Notes: generated by a model not told the origin, from the letters alone. Counted from the stretch's first letter, positions 47,804 to 56,816 are shown. The stretch: 64,000 bases of DNA from Xanthobacter sp. NM-25 (GCF_022138605.1 NZ_JACBFS010000003.1:558001-622000); one strand, 5' to 3'. Translations and numbers: made by a program.

Positions 47804-49990
47804 ATGCTTCGTCGCATTCATGCGCTGCCGGGCGTCGTGCTCGCGCTCGGCCTTACCGTCATGGCCCTCACCGGCGTGGCGCTTTCCGTGCAGCCGGCGC
47901 TCGACCGTCTCGCATCACCGGCGATTCCGGTCGGCACCAGCGTCGCCGCCCTCGCCGAGGCGGTGGCGGCGCGTCACCAGGGCATCGATTCGATCCGCGT
48001 GCGGCCGGACGGCGCCGTCACGGTCGCCTTCACCGACGGCGAAACGCGCGGCGTGGAGCGGGTCGATCCGGCGACCGGGGCCGGGCTTGGTCCCTACCAT
48101 GTCTCAGAAACGACACGCGTCATCACGAATCTGCATCGCGCGTTTCTGACCGGAGATGCGGGGCGGGCCGCCACCGGCGCCGGCGCGCTCGCCATGCTCG
48201 TGCTCACCGTCTCCGGCACCCTCCTCCTCGCCCGCCGCCTCGGCGGAGCGGGCGCGCTGCTGCAGTCCATCCGAGGCACACCGGCCCAGCGCTGGCACGG
48301 CGAGCTCGGCCGTTTCGCTGCCGCCGGCCTCGTCCTCTCATCCCTCACGAGCGCGTGGATGTCGGCGAGCAGCTTCGGCCTCATCCCCGAACACGAAGCC
48401 GCCGCGCCCATGGTGTCGGCGAGCGGCGGCGCGCCTGCTCCGGCCGGCACGCTGGCGGCGCTCAGGGCGACCGATGTGGCGAGCCTGCTCGAGCTGACCT
48501 TCCCGGCACCCGACGATCCGACCGACACCTACGGCCTGCGGACAAGCCGGGGCGAGGCGCAGATCGATGCGGCGACGGGCGCGGAGCTGTCCTTCACCCC
48601 GGCGACGACGCTCGACCGCCTGAACGGCATGATCCGTACCCTCCACACCGGCCAGGGCGCCTGGGTGCTCGGGCTCGTGCTCGGCCTTTCGGCGGCGGCG
48701 GTTCCGGTGCTCGGCGCGACCGGCATCGCAATGTGGTGGCGCCGCCGCGCCGCCCGGCCGCGCATCGCGATGAACGCGCCCGCCCGTGCTGCCGACACCG
48801 TCCTCCTGGTGGGCAGCGAAGGCAATTCCACCTGGGGCTTCGCCGCGACGCTGCACGACGCGCTGACCCGCGCCGGCCACCATGTCCACACCGCGGCCAT
48901 GAACGATCTTCAGCCGTTTTCCGCCGTCACCGAACGCCTGCTGCTCTTGGCCGCGACCCATGGCGACGGAGCGGCGCCCGCCTCGGCGACGGCGTTCCTG
49001 TCCCGGCTCGCGCGGCAGGAACGCCGCGTGCCGGTGGCGGTGCTCGGCTTCGGCGACCGCTGCTTTCCGCATTTCTGCGGCTACGCCGAGGAGATGTTGG
49101 CTGCGCTCACGGCGAACGGCTGGCCGCAGCTCCTGCCGATGAAGCGCATCGATCGGCGTTCTGCGCAGGAGTTCGCCCAATGGGGCCGCGACCTCGGTAC
49201 CGTGCTTGGTCACGACCTCAAGCTAGAGCACGTCGCCGAGCCGCCGAAGACGGTCGCGCTCGAACTCGTCGAACGCGAGGACTATGGCGTGGCCGTCGGC
49301 GCGCCGGTGGCGATCCTGCGCTTCCGGAGGCCAGGAACGGACGGCAAGGCCGGACGCCTGCCGTCGTTCGAGCCCGGCGACCTCGTCGGCATCCTGCCGC
49401 CGGGCCATCCGATGCCGCGCTTCTATTCGCTGGCGTCGTCGTCGTGCGACGGGATGCTGGAGATCTGCGTCCGCCTGCGCGCAGGCGGGCTCTGCTCGAC
49501 CTTCCTGCACGCTCTCGCTCCCGGCGATCGCGTGGAGGCTTTCATCCGCGCCAACCCGACCTTCCGGCCGGCCGCGGGACGGGCGCCGCTCATCCTGATC
49601 GGCGCCGGCGCCGGCATCGGTCCACTCGCCGGCCTGGTGCGCGCCAATGCGGCCGGTCGCCCGGTCCACCTCTACTGGGGCGGCCGCAGCCCGTCGTCGG
49701 ATTTTCTCTACGAGCACGAACTGGCCCAGCATCTCGCCGAGAAACGCCTGACCTCGCTCCAGACCGCCTTCTCACGCGGTCCGGATGGCGGCGCCTATGT
49801 GCAGGATCGCATCGCCGCCGACGCGCCTCGCCTGCGCGAGCTGATCCGGCAGGGCGCGCAAATCCTGGTGTGCGGCGGCCGTGACATGGCCCAGGCCGTG
49901 ACCTGGGCACTCGATCCGATCGTGCGGCCACTCGGCCTCGACCTTCCCACCCTCAAGTCGTCTGGACGCTATGTCGAAGATGTCTACTGA
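47804..49990 (+). CDS. PepSY-TM / flavodoxin / FAD-NAD reductase fusion
   Basis: A 728-residue membrane flavoprotein. The N-terminal part (1-330) is a PepSY-TM unit: a first span (LPGVVLALGLTVMALTGVALSV), a periplasmic PepSY-like part with LHRAFLTGD, further spans, and WWRRRAARP. From about 335 is a flavodoxin domain (VLLVGSEGNSTWGFAATLHDAL). From about 490 is a sulfite-reductase-like FAD/NAD(P) part (RFYSLASSS, ICVRLRAGGLCSTFL, ILIGAGAGIGPLAGL, ILVCGGRDMA). It would pass electrons from NAD(P)H across the membrane, presumably to the flavinylated DUF2271 protein encoded 18 bases upstream. Confidence 0.88.
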   Translation: MLRRIHALPGVVLALGLTVMALTGVALSVQPALDRLASPAIPVGTSVAALAEAVAARHQGIDSIRVRPDGAVTVAFTDGETRGVERVDPATGAGLGPYHVSETTRVITNLHRAFLTGDAGRAATGAGALAMLVLTVSGTLLLARRLGGAGALLQSIRGTPAQRWHGELGRFAAAGLVLSSLTSAWMSASSFGLIPEHEAAAPMVSASGGAPAPAGTLAALRATDVASLLELTFPAPDDPTDTYGLRTSRGEAQIDAATGAELSFTPATTLDRLNGMIRTLHTGQGAWVLGLVLGLSAAAVPVLGATGIAMWWRRRAARPRIAMNAPARAADTVLLVGSEGNSTWGFAATLHDALTRAGHHVHTAAMNDLQPFSAVTERLLLLAATHGDGAAPASATAFLSRLARQERRVPVAVLGFGDRCFPHFCGYAEEMLAALTANGWPQLLPMKRIDRRSAQEFAQWGRDLGTVLGHDLKLEHVAEPPKTVALELVEREDYGVAVGAPVAILRFRRPGTDGKAGRLPSFEPGDLVGILPPGHPMPRFYSLASSSCDGMLEICVRLRAGGLCSTFLHALAPGDRVEAFIRANPTFRPAAGRAPLILIGAGAGIGPLAGLVRANAAGRPVHLYWGGRSPSSDFLYEHELAQHLAEKRLTSLQTAFSRGPDGGAYVQDRIAADAPRLRELIRQGAQILVCGGRDMAQAVTWALDPIVRPLGLDLPTLKSSGRYVEDVY

Positions 49991-50927
49991 TTCAGCTCAA
50001 GGCGCGCTGGAGCCCCGCCGCCACGCCCTCAGCGGCCCCGCCATGGGCGCGCGCTGGTCGGCGGTGTTTTTCGCCGTAGGCGGCGTGGACGAGGGGGCGC
50101 TCACCCGCCGCCTTCAGGGCACCCTCGACCGTGTCGAGCGCCAGATGTCCACCTGGCGGCCGGATTCCGACCTGGAGCAGCTCAACGCCGCCCCCCTCGG
50201 CACCTGGGTGGCCATTCCCTGCGAACTGATGGGCGTGCTCGCTGCGGCCCTCGAGATCGGCCGCCTGTCGGGGGGCGCGTTCGACATCGGCGTGGGCGAT
50301 CTGGTCCAGGCCTGGGGCTTCGGGTGCGGCACGCGCGTGCCCGACGGCGGACGCATCGCTGCGCTTGCGGGGCGTCCCTCCTTCGAGCCGCCAAAGACCC
50401 TGCAGCTCGATCCGGCAGGCTGCCGCGCGCGCCGCCTGGCGCCGCTGCGGCTCGATCTGTCCGGCATCGCCAAGGGCTTCGGCGTGGACGACCTGGCGCG
50501 GGAGATGACGGAGGCGGGCTTTTCCGCCTGGCTCGTGGGCATCGACGGGGAGATGCGCGCGGCGGGCACGAAGCCGGATGGCCGCCCCTGGGTCGTCGCC
50601 CACGAGGCGCCAGTCCCCGGCGTGCGGGAAGTCCTCGGGGTGCTGGAGTTGTCCGGTGCCGCCGTCGCAACCTCTGGCAGCTATCGCCATCAGGTGGAGG
50701 TGGCGGGCAGGAGGCTCTCCCACACCATGGACCCCTCTCGCGGCGCGCCATTGGAGAACGACCTCGCCGCCGTCACCGTGCTCAGCGACACCTGCATGGC
50801 CGCCGATGCCTGGGCGACGGCGCTGTTGGTGCGCGGTGCGCAGGACGGCCCGGCCCTCGCCCGCCGGCTCGGCCTCGCCGCGCTGTTCGTCGGGAGCGAC
50901 GGAGAGGTGGTGGCGACATGGCCGTGA
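49971..50927 (+). CDS. apbE: FAD:protein FMN transferase ApbE
   Basis: A 318-residue ApbE-family enzyme. MGARWSAVFF near the start, VERQMSTWRPDSDLEQLN, FDIGVGDLVQAWGFG, DLSGIAKGFGVDDLA, and SHTMDPSRGAPLEND with the metal-binding TCMAADAWATALLV are family blocks. ApbE moves FMN from FAD onto a Ser/Thr of a D-G-x-S/T-G-A-S/T motif in exported proteins, and the DUF2271 protein encoded nearby has such a motif. The N terminus lacks an obvious signal peptide. It overlaps the flavoreductase gene by 20 bases, so they are coupled. Confidence 0.9.
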   Translation: MSKMSTDSAQGALEPRRHALSGPAMGARWSAVFFAVGGVDEGALTRRLQGTLDRVERQMSTWRPDSDLEQLNAAPLGTWVAIPCELMGVLAAALEIGRLSGGAFDIGVGDLVQAWGFGCGTRVPDGGRIAALAGRPSFEPPKTLQLDPAGCRARRLAPLRLDLSGIAKGFGVDDLAREMTEAGFSAWLVGIDGEMRAAGTKPDGRPWVVAHEAPVPGVREVLGVLELSGAAVATSGSYRHQVEVAGRRLSHTMDPSRGAPLENDLAAVTVLSDTCMAADAWATALLVRGAQDGPALARRLGLAALFVGSDGEVVATWP

Positions 50928-51087
50928 CCAACCATGCCGCATGGACTGGCGGCGCAATCCTGGCCCCCGGGTCCATTCCCTTGCGTCCTCTCAATGCGGC
51001 CGCTGCCGTTTCCGGGTGTTCTTCCCGGTGGAGGTGCCCGCTCGGGATCAATGCAGAACCGTCGGGGTGTGAAAGGGAACGGGAGAC

Positions 51088-52440
51088 ATGAGACACATCA
51101 AGCAGGTCCTTGTTGGCATCCTCGCCCTCGTATCGCTGCTGTGGGTCGCGGCTGAGCCCGGGGTGTTCCAGTCAGCCGGGTTCTTCGCGATACGGGCGGC
51201 CGCCGTGCAGTACACGGGCGTGCTCGCCATCGCGCTCATGAGTGTGGCGATGATGCTGGCGCTGCGTCCGCGTTGGCCCGAGCGTTGGATGGGCGGCCTC
51301 GACAAGATGTACCGGCTCCACAAATGGCTCGGCATCACCGCGCTCATCGTCGCCATCATCCACTGGCTGTGGACGCAGGGGCCGAAGTGGGCCGTGGGCT
51401 GGGGCTTTCTGGAGCGGCCCGCCCGTGGGGACCGCCCGCCCATCGAAAACCAGGTGGAGGCCGCTTTCTCAAGCCTGCGCGGCACCGCCGAGGGAGTGGG
51501 CGAATGGGCTTTCTATGCAGTTGTGGCGCTGATCGCGCTGGCGCTGGTCCGGGCCTTTCCCTACCGCTGGTTCTATAAGACCCATCGCCTGCTGGCGCTC
51601 GCTTATCTGGTGCTGATGTTCCACTCGGTGGTGCTCCTGACCTTCGCCGACTGGATGACGCCGCTCGGCGCCGCGATGGCGGTGCTGCTGGCCGGCGGCA
51701 CCTTCTCGGCCGGGGTGGTGCTGCTGCGCCGCGTCGGCGCAGCGCGGCAGGTGAAGGGACGCATCGCCGAACTCACCTATTATCCGGGCGTGAAGGCGCT
51801 CGAGACCGTCATCGACGTGCCCGCCGGCTGGCCGGGCCACCGTCCCGGACAATTCGCCTTCGCCAAGTCGGATGCCTCCGAAGGCGCGCATCCCTACACC
51901 ATCGCCTCGGGCTGGCACCCGGACCATCCGCGGATCACCTTCGTGACCAAGGAACTGGGCGACCACACCAGGGGGCTGAAGGAGCGGCTCAAGGTGGGCC
52001 AGGAGGTGCGGGTGGAGGGGCCATATGGCTGCTTCACCTTCGACGACGATTGCCGCAACCAGATCTGGATCGGTGGCGGCATCGGTATCACGCCGTTCAT
52101 CGCCCGCATGAAGCACATGGCCTTGCGCGGCGAGGCGCCCGACTGGCCGCAGGGCCAGGTCGCCGATCTGTTCCACACCACCAGCGATGTGGACGAGGTG
52201 GCGCTTGCAAAGCTCGCCGAGGATGCCAGAGCTGCCCAGGTACAATTGCATCTGCTGATCGACGCGCGCGATGGCCGGCTGACCGGCGCCCGCATCCGCG
52301 AGGCGGTGCCGGACTGGCGGGAGGCCAGCATCTGGTTCTGCGGCCCGGCCGGCTTCGGGGCGGCGCTGCGGGCCGATTTCGCCACCGAGGGCTTCCCGGT
52401 GGATAAGCGCTTCCACCAGGAACTCTTCGACATGCGGTGA
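51088..52440 (+). CDS. Ferric-reductase-like transmembrane flavoprotein
   Basis: A 450-residue membrane reductase. The first 220 residues hold about six spans with paired histidines (YRLHKWLGITALIVAIIHWLW, YKTHRLLALAYLVLMFHSVV) that could bind two b-hemes, as in the ferric reductase/NOX domain. From about 225 is an FAD-binding part (HRPGQFAFAKSD, HPYTIASG) and an NAD part (IWIGGGIGITPFIARM, WFCGPAGFG). It would move electrons from NADH across the membrane to metal or to the flavinylated protein. It follows the ApbE gene by 160 bases. No quinone-specific motif was noted. Confidence 0.85.
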   Translation: MRHIKQVLVGILALVSLLWVAAEPGVFQSAGFFAIRAAAVQYTGVLAIALMSVAMMLALRPRWPERWMGGLDKMYRLHKWLGITALIVAIIHWLWTQGPKWAVGWGFLERPARGDRPPIENQVEAAFSSLRGTAEGVGEWAFYAVVALIALALVRAFPYRWFYKTHRLLALAYLVLMFHSVVLLTFADWMTPLGAAMAVLLAGGTFSAGVVLLRRVGAARQVKGRIAELTYYPGVKALETVIDVPAGWPGHRPGQFAFAKSDASEGAHPYTIASGWHPDHPRITFVTKELGDHTRGLKERLKVGQEVRVEGPYGCFTFDDDCRNQIWIGGGIGITPFIARMKHMALRGEAPDWPQGQVADLFHTTSDVDEVALAKLAEDARAAQVQLHLLIDARDGRLTGARIREAVPDWREASIWFCGPAGFGAALRADFATEGFPVDKRFHQELFDMR

Positions 52441-52481
52441 GGGGCCTCGGCACACTCGCAATGGATGCGTTCAGGCTCGTG

Positions 52482-52850
52482 TCACCGATCCGTCTTCGGA
52501 AAAACGAGGCGGATGCGCATACCGCGGCCGGGGGCGTCCTCGACGCGCACGGCTCCGCCGTGCAGCGTCATGATGGTGGAAACGATGGCGAGCCTCGGCC
52601 CGGCACCGTCGGGCCGGCTTCGGTCCAGGCGGTGGAAGCGATTGAGAAGACCTGCTCCGCGATCTTCCGGTGTCCGATCCGCGCGAGCGCCCTGCGGCAA
52701 CGACATCGAGTCGCAGGGCGCCGCGATCGGCTGCACGAATTTCGCGGCTGCGCTCGACTAAGCGACTCCGCAATCTCTCAAGTCCTTCGGCAGACAGTGC
52801 CGGTACGCCAAATTCGGGCGGCAGGCTGATATCAGGAAAGGTCGTATGAG
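52482..52850 (-). pseudogene. Histidine kinase C-terminal remnant and scrambled coding debris
   Basis: Reading leftward, the frame ending at 52482 encodes PEDRGAGLLNRFHRLDR, then PDGAGPRLAIVST and VEDAPGRG. This is a close copy of the last 60 residues of the kinase encoded at 53647-55011. Its G box reads G-A-G-P-R where the intact kinase has G-A-G-L-G, and there is no kinase core before it. Immediately upstream, in another frame (about 52690-52850), is a second plausible coding scrap (LPPEFGVPALSAEG, LRSRLVERSREIRAADRG) of unknown origin. The stretch looks like the scar of a rearrangement. Confidence 0.65.
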
Positions 52851-52862
52851 ACCGTCCGTCTC

Positions 52863-53522
52863 TTACTCTTTGACCCGCGTGAGCGTGCTGATATCGGTAT
52901 GGGTGAATGGCTTACCATACACATGCAGAATCGTTTCCTGCGTGTATTGCATGGTATTTCCAGACACCTCATAAGTGACAGTGAATTTTTCCGTCTTGTC
53001 GTTTGCTGCCATATAGTCCGATTGGCCGATGCCCACGTTCTGGGCCGTCAGGGTAAGCGTGGCATCCGGTTTTCCCGTTGCCACAACGCATACAGCCCTG
53101 GGGATGCAAAACGAATTATATATTGTCTGATTCGCCTTGTCGTAAATGAGATATCCGACTTGGTCGTGAAACTGTTTCTTGTCGCTCTTGCGGAAAACCA
53201 TCTGGTGATAAAAAATTGCCGTCAGATGCTGGCTGCTCGCGTTTGTGGCATCACCGGCTGGCGTGAATCTTATGGTCTCGTAATAAGGCGAAGCAGCACC
53301 GCCTCCTTTACCCACTTCGGAACCTTCCCGGCCGGGAGCCACGTCCAATCCTTCGTCGTCCTGAGTCTTCCAGGTCCCGACGAACTTGGCGAGTGGGCCG
53401 TAATCCAGCCCGTTGATAACAGTTTCTGTCTCAGATGTAGCGGCAACGGCGGATATAGCGGGGAGTGTGAGGCCGGCAATCGTGCTGGCAACGAGGAGGC
53501 TTCGGGAGAATTTCACGATCAA
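52863..53522 (-). CDS. Exported protein, possibly heme-binding beta-barrel
   Basis: A 219-residue exported protein with a signal peptide (LLVASTIAGLTLPAISAVAA). GPLAKFVGTWKTQDDEGLDVAPG near the N terminus and the mostly beta pattern resemble the nitrobindin/FABP-like heme-binding barrels, but the match is partial. IYNSFCIPRAVCVVATGKP in the middle holds two cysteines. The gene has clearly lower GC than its neighbours, which suggests a separate origin. It stands alone between the kinase remnant and the second two-component pair. Confidence 0.55.
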   Translation of the reverse strand: MIVKFSRSLLVASTIAGLTLPAISAVAATSETETVINGLDYGPLAKFVGTWKTQDDEGLDVAPGREGSEVGKGGGAASPYYETIRFTPAGDATNASSQHLTAIFYHQMVFRKSDKKQFHDQVGYLIYDKANQTIYNSFCIPRAVCVVATGKPDATLTLTAQNVGIGQSDYMAANDKTEKFTVTYEVSGNTMQYTQETILHVYGKPFTHTDISTLTRVKE

Positions 53523-53646
53523 TCTCCTGACTGGATATCAGCTTTCATCAGAACAACGGCTCATCGACAGCTCGATAGCATGAGCGCTCTGACAAAAGCC
53601 TGACGATGGGCCGAACTCGGGGAGCTCTTCGCCAATGCGTTGAGGC

Positions 53647-55011
53647 TCACCCGCGCGGGAAGATAAGACGCATGAGCGCCCCGCCGCCGGGTGCGTCCTC
53701 AATCCGGACATCGCCGTTGTGCAGCTCCATGGTGGTGGAGACGATCGCGAGGCCCAGCCCCGCCCCGTCCGAAGCCCTTTTGTCCAGGCGCCGAAAGCGT
53801 TCCAGCACGTCGCCGCGCCGCTCCGGGGGGATGCCGGGGCCATGGTCGCGCACTGCGCACTGGCCCCCAGGGCCCGTAGTCACCTCGACGGCGGTGCCCG
53901 CCGGCGTGTGGGCCAAAGCATTTTCCACAAGGTTCCGCAACGCCCGGCCGATGGCGTCGCCGTGGCCGTGCACGCGCGCCGCTCCCGCGTCCCGAAAGGC
54001 GATGGTTCGACCGCGCATGACCGCGAGCGGCGTCAGCTCGGCCACCACCTCGCGGGCGATGGCGCCGAGATCGGCCTGGGCATCCGGCGCGAGTTCCAAT
54101 GCGGTCGCGTGCGACATGTCGAGCATCTGGTCTACAAGGCGTTTCATGCGCTGCGCGTCGGCCACGAGCTTTGCCTTCTCGACGCTGTCCGGCAGCTTGC
54201 CGATGCTCAGCATCATGATGGCGAGCGGGGTGCGCAGCTCATGGGCCGCATCCCCCGCGAAATCCCTCAGGGCGCACACGGAGCGCTCGATGCGCGCCAG
54301 CATGGCGTTGACCGCCGTCACCAGCGCCTGCACCTCCCGCAGGGAGGGCTCCGCCGCGATCCGCGTGGACACCTGAGCCGGATCAATCCGGTCGATGGCG
54401 GCGATGGTGGTCTCGAGCGGCTTCAGCGTGGTGCGCACCACGCTGAAATTGAACAGGAGGAACATGAGCGAGAGCAGGATGAGCGGCAAGATCACGTGGA
54501 AGCGGATCTCGTTGAAGATGACCGGCACGAACGGTCGGAAGCCCTCGCCGGCGATGGCCACCGTGATCCAATAGGGATGCCGCCCGACCTCGACGCGGCG
54601 GGTGCCGGTAAGCAGGAAGCGGCTGTCCCAGCTCTCGCGCTGAGTCCGGATGACCAGGAACGACAGGGGCGGCTCGTCGGCGATCTTCAGGCTGGCGTCG
54701 TCGAACCGCGCCACCACCGCGCCGCCGCGCTCGTGGATCAGGAAAGCCCGCCGTGTGCCGGAGGCGAGCGGATATTGCAGGTCTTCCGAAACCGGGTTGC
54801 CGGCGGCCCCCCTCATCTGCGGGATCTCCTGGGCGATCCGGTCCGCCTCCGCGGTCACGAGGAGGTGGTCGAGCTCGTTGGGATTGTTGACATACATCCG
54901 CACGACGACGAGCAGCTCGACCACCAGGAAGACGAGCCCCACCAGAGCGAGGCGCACCGAGAGGCGAAAGAAGAGGCTGCGCGGCACGACGGGCGGGCGG
55001 CTCGCAGTCAT
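53647..55011 (-). CDS. Sensor histidine kinase, cytochrome b/PepSY module
   Basis: A 454-residue kinase. Spans near 18-40 and 180-205, HAMP, the phosphoacceptor in DAAHELRTPLAIMMLSIGKL near 253, the N box NLVENALAHTPAG, the G1 box DHGPGIPPE, and GAGLGLAIVSTTMELHNG. Its start overlaps the regulator stop (ATGA). A degraded copy of its end lies at 52482-52660. The signal is unknown. The neighbouring cytochrome b and PepSY genes suggest redox or metal sensing. Confidence 0.9.
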   Translation of the reverse strand: MTASRPPVVPRSLFFRLSVRLALVGLVFLVVELLVVVRMYVNNPNELDHLLVTAEADRIAQEIPQMRGAAGNPVSEDLQYPLASGTRRAFLIHERGGAVVARFDDASLKIADEPPLSFLVIRTQRESWDSRFLLTGTRRVEVGRHPYWITVAIAGEGFRPFVPVIFNEIRFHVILPLILLSLMFLLFNFSVVRTTLKPLETTIAAIDRIDPAQVSTRIAAEPSLREVQALVTAVNAMLARIERSVCALRDFAGDAAHELRTPLAIMMLSIGKLPDSVEKAKLVADAQRMKRLVDQMLDMSHATALELAPDAQADLGAIAREVVAELTPLAVMRGRTIAFRDAGAARVHGHGDAIGRALRNLVENALAHTPAGTAVEVTTGPGGQCAVRDHGPGIPPERRGDVLERFRRLDKRASDGAGLGLAIVSTTMELHNGDVRIEDAPGGGALMRLIFPRG

Positions 55012-55718
55012 GGGGCTTCCCGTTCCGCGCCGGCATCGGTCGGATGCGGGGCCGGCACCAGCATGTAGCCGACGCCGTGGGCGGTGTGCAGGATCACGTC
55101 CGCTCCGGCGGCGCCAAGGCGCCGGCGCAGACGCGAGGCCGCCGCCTCCAGAGCATTGGGCGTAACCTCGGACGACAGGGCGTACATGGCCTCTTCGAGG
55201 CTGGTCTTGCTCACCACATGCCCGGCCCGCCGCATCAGGCGTTCCAGCAGGTCCCGCTCCCGCGGCGGCACATGGATCACGCGGCCGCCGACGCGCACCT
55301 CCCGCGCCACGGTATCGAAATCGAGGTTTCCCAGGCTCAGGACGATGCCGAGGCACCCCCCGGGGCGGCGCAGCAAAGCACGGCAGCGGGCCGCCAGCTC
55401 CGCCATGTCGAACGGCTTCACCAGATAGTCGTCGGCTCCCGAATCAAGGCCGCCCACCCGGTCGCCGAGACCGTTGCGGGCAGTGATCACCAGGATGGGA
55501 GCGCCGCTCCCCGTCCGCCGGACGGCGCGGATGAAATCCACACCGTCGCCGTCGGGCATGCCGAGGTCGATGAGCAGGAGGTCGTAAGGCGTCACGGCCA
55601 TGCTTTCCCAGGCGACGCTCAAGGAGGCGAAGCGGTCGAGCACGAAGCCCTCGGCCTCCAGGCCTTCTGCGATCAGGATCGCGAGCCGGGGGTTATCCTC
55701 CGCGAGCAGAACCCGCAT
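55008..55718 (-). CDS. OmpR-type response regulator, cytochrome b/PepSY module
   Basis: A 236-residue regulator. The receiver has AEDNPRL, the phospho-Asp in LLLIDLGMPDGDG, ITARNG and LVKPFDM. The winged helix has VPPRERDLLERLMRRAG and NALEAAASRLRRRLG, with HTAHGVGYML at the end. Its start lies inside the last codons of the cytochrome b gene (26-base overlap), so PepSY, cytochrome b, regulator and kinase form one leftward operon. Confidence 0.88.
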   Translation of the reverse strand: MRVLLAEDNPRLAILIAEGLEAEGFVLDRFASLSVAWESMAVTPYDLLLIDLGMPDGDGVDFIRAVRRTGSGAPILVITARNGLGDRVGGLDSGADDYLVKPFDMAELAARCRALLRRPGGCLGIVLSLGNLDFDTVAREVRVGGRVIHVPPRERDLLERLMRRAGHVVSKTSLEEAMYALSSEVTPNALEAAASRLRRRLGAAGADVILHTAHGVGYMLVPAPHPTDAGAEREAP

Positions 55719-56307
55719 GGTCGACATCCGTTCCGCGGGCGCGGCGCTTGCGCCCCGTGATCATGGCGAGCACCAGATTTTCCCGGTGTGCCAAGCTTTC
55801 TGCAATGGCGGCGAGCACGTGCACCGCCGCCATGGCGAGAATGAGGTTGGCGGCGATCTCATGGGCCTCCTCCACCCACTCCTTGCCCCAGAAGGCATCG
55901 AGGGTCTGCATCCAGCCGGTTAGGCAGGTGGCGGCGAGCAGACCCATGAGGAGGAGCATCATCACCGCCCCGGCGGGATTGTGGCCGACATAGCGTCGGT
56001 CACGCCGGTCGAGCACCGCGCGCAGATGGTCCGCGAAGGTCCGCGGGGACGGCACGAAATCGCGGAACCGTGCGTGAACGGTGCCGACGAAGCCCCACAC
56101 CACGCGAACGGCGAGCAGGGCGGCGACGGTGTAGCCTACGTAGCGGTGGAGCGCTTTGCCGTCCTCCAGCACGAAGCTGTTGAGCACGACGCCGAGCACC
56201 ACCGTCCAGTGGAAGATCCGCACCAGCGGATCCCACACCGGAACGGTATAGCGGACGTGCGCGGCGGCGCGCGCTGATGCTTCGGATCGAGGGGGCAGCA
56301 TGGCCAT
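55693..56307 (-). CDS. Cytochrome b561-type diheme membrane protein
   Basis: A 204-residue membrane protein with about four spans. Paired histidines are seen in VRIFHWTVVLGVV and KALHRYVGYTVAALLAV, and later in EEAHEIAANLILAMAAVHVLAAI, as in hydrogenase-type or b561 cytochromes. It would carry electrons across the membrane between quinol and a periplasmic partner. It follows the PepSY gene by 3 bases and overlaps the regulator. Cytochrome b with PepSY and a two-component system is a recurring bacterial set with no settled function. Confidence 0.85.
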   Translation of the reverse strand: MAMLPPRSEASARAAAHVRYTVPVWDPLVRIFHWTVVLGVVLNSFVLEDGKALHRYVGYTVAALLAVRVVWGFVGTVHARFRDFVPSPRTFADHLRAVLDRRDRRYVGHNPAGAVMMLLLMGLLAATCLTGWMQTLDAFWGKEWVEEAHEIAANLILAMAAVHVLAAIAESLAHRENLVLAMITGRKRRARGTDVDHAGSARGG

Positions 56308-56310
56308 GGT

Positions 56311-56586
56311 TCAGTCCACGTTGTTCTCGACGATCTCGCCGGTCACGGGATTGAAGTAGACTTCTGCCTTGCGTCCATCGGCATTGGATCCATAGATTTC
56401 GTAGCACCAAGAACTGGTCTTCTTGAACACCTTGATGTCCTTGAAACCCATCTGGCCGATCTTTTGCTTCATGACCTCTTCGCTGAGCCACTTGTCCTGC
56501 GGCTCCTTGGTGCAGGTCGGGCTGGCGAGAGCCATGGAGGAGGCAAGGCTCAGGGCGACGGCAGCGACGAAAAGTCTGCGGATCAT
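56311..56586 (-). CDS. Exported PepSY-domain protein 2
   Basis: A 91-residue exported protein: signal peptide (LFVAAVALSLASSMALA), then one PepSY-like domain with cysteines in SPTCTKEP and SSWCYEIYG, ending VYFNPVTGEIVENNVD. It is a paralogue of PepSY protein 1 (44356-44643), with the same two-cysteine layout and length. It leads the leftward cytochrome b/regulator/kinase operon and is divergent from the exported rubrerythrin-like gene. Confidence 0.83.
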   Translation of the reverse strand: MIRRLFVAAVALSLASSMALASPTCTKEPQDKWLSEEVMKQKIGQMGFKDIKVFKKTSSWCYEIYGSNADGRKAEVYFNPVTGEIVENNVD

Positions 56587-56816
56587 CGGGTTTTCCTCAT
56601 GCTGCGGGAAGCGATGGACCAAGGCCATCCCGCCGGCACGTCTCTTAACGATCCCGGCTGACCAAAGCCTGACGGGCAAAGATGCGCGCGCATGCCGAAA
56701 AGGGGGCGCCCCCGATGCGCGCGAAGGATAGACCACGTCAGGACGTCGTCAGCCCGTCCGCGTATCGAAGGGCCGTCGCTCCTTAGGGCGACTGCATCCT
56801 TTCGAGAGACCGATCC

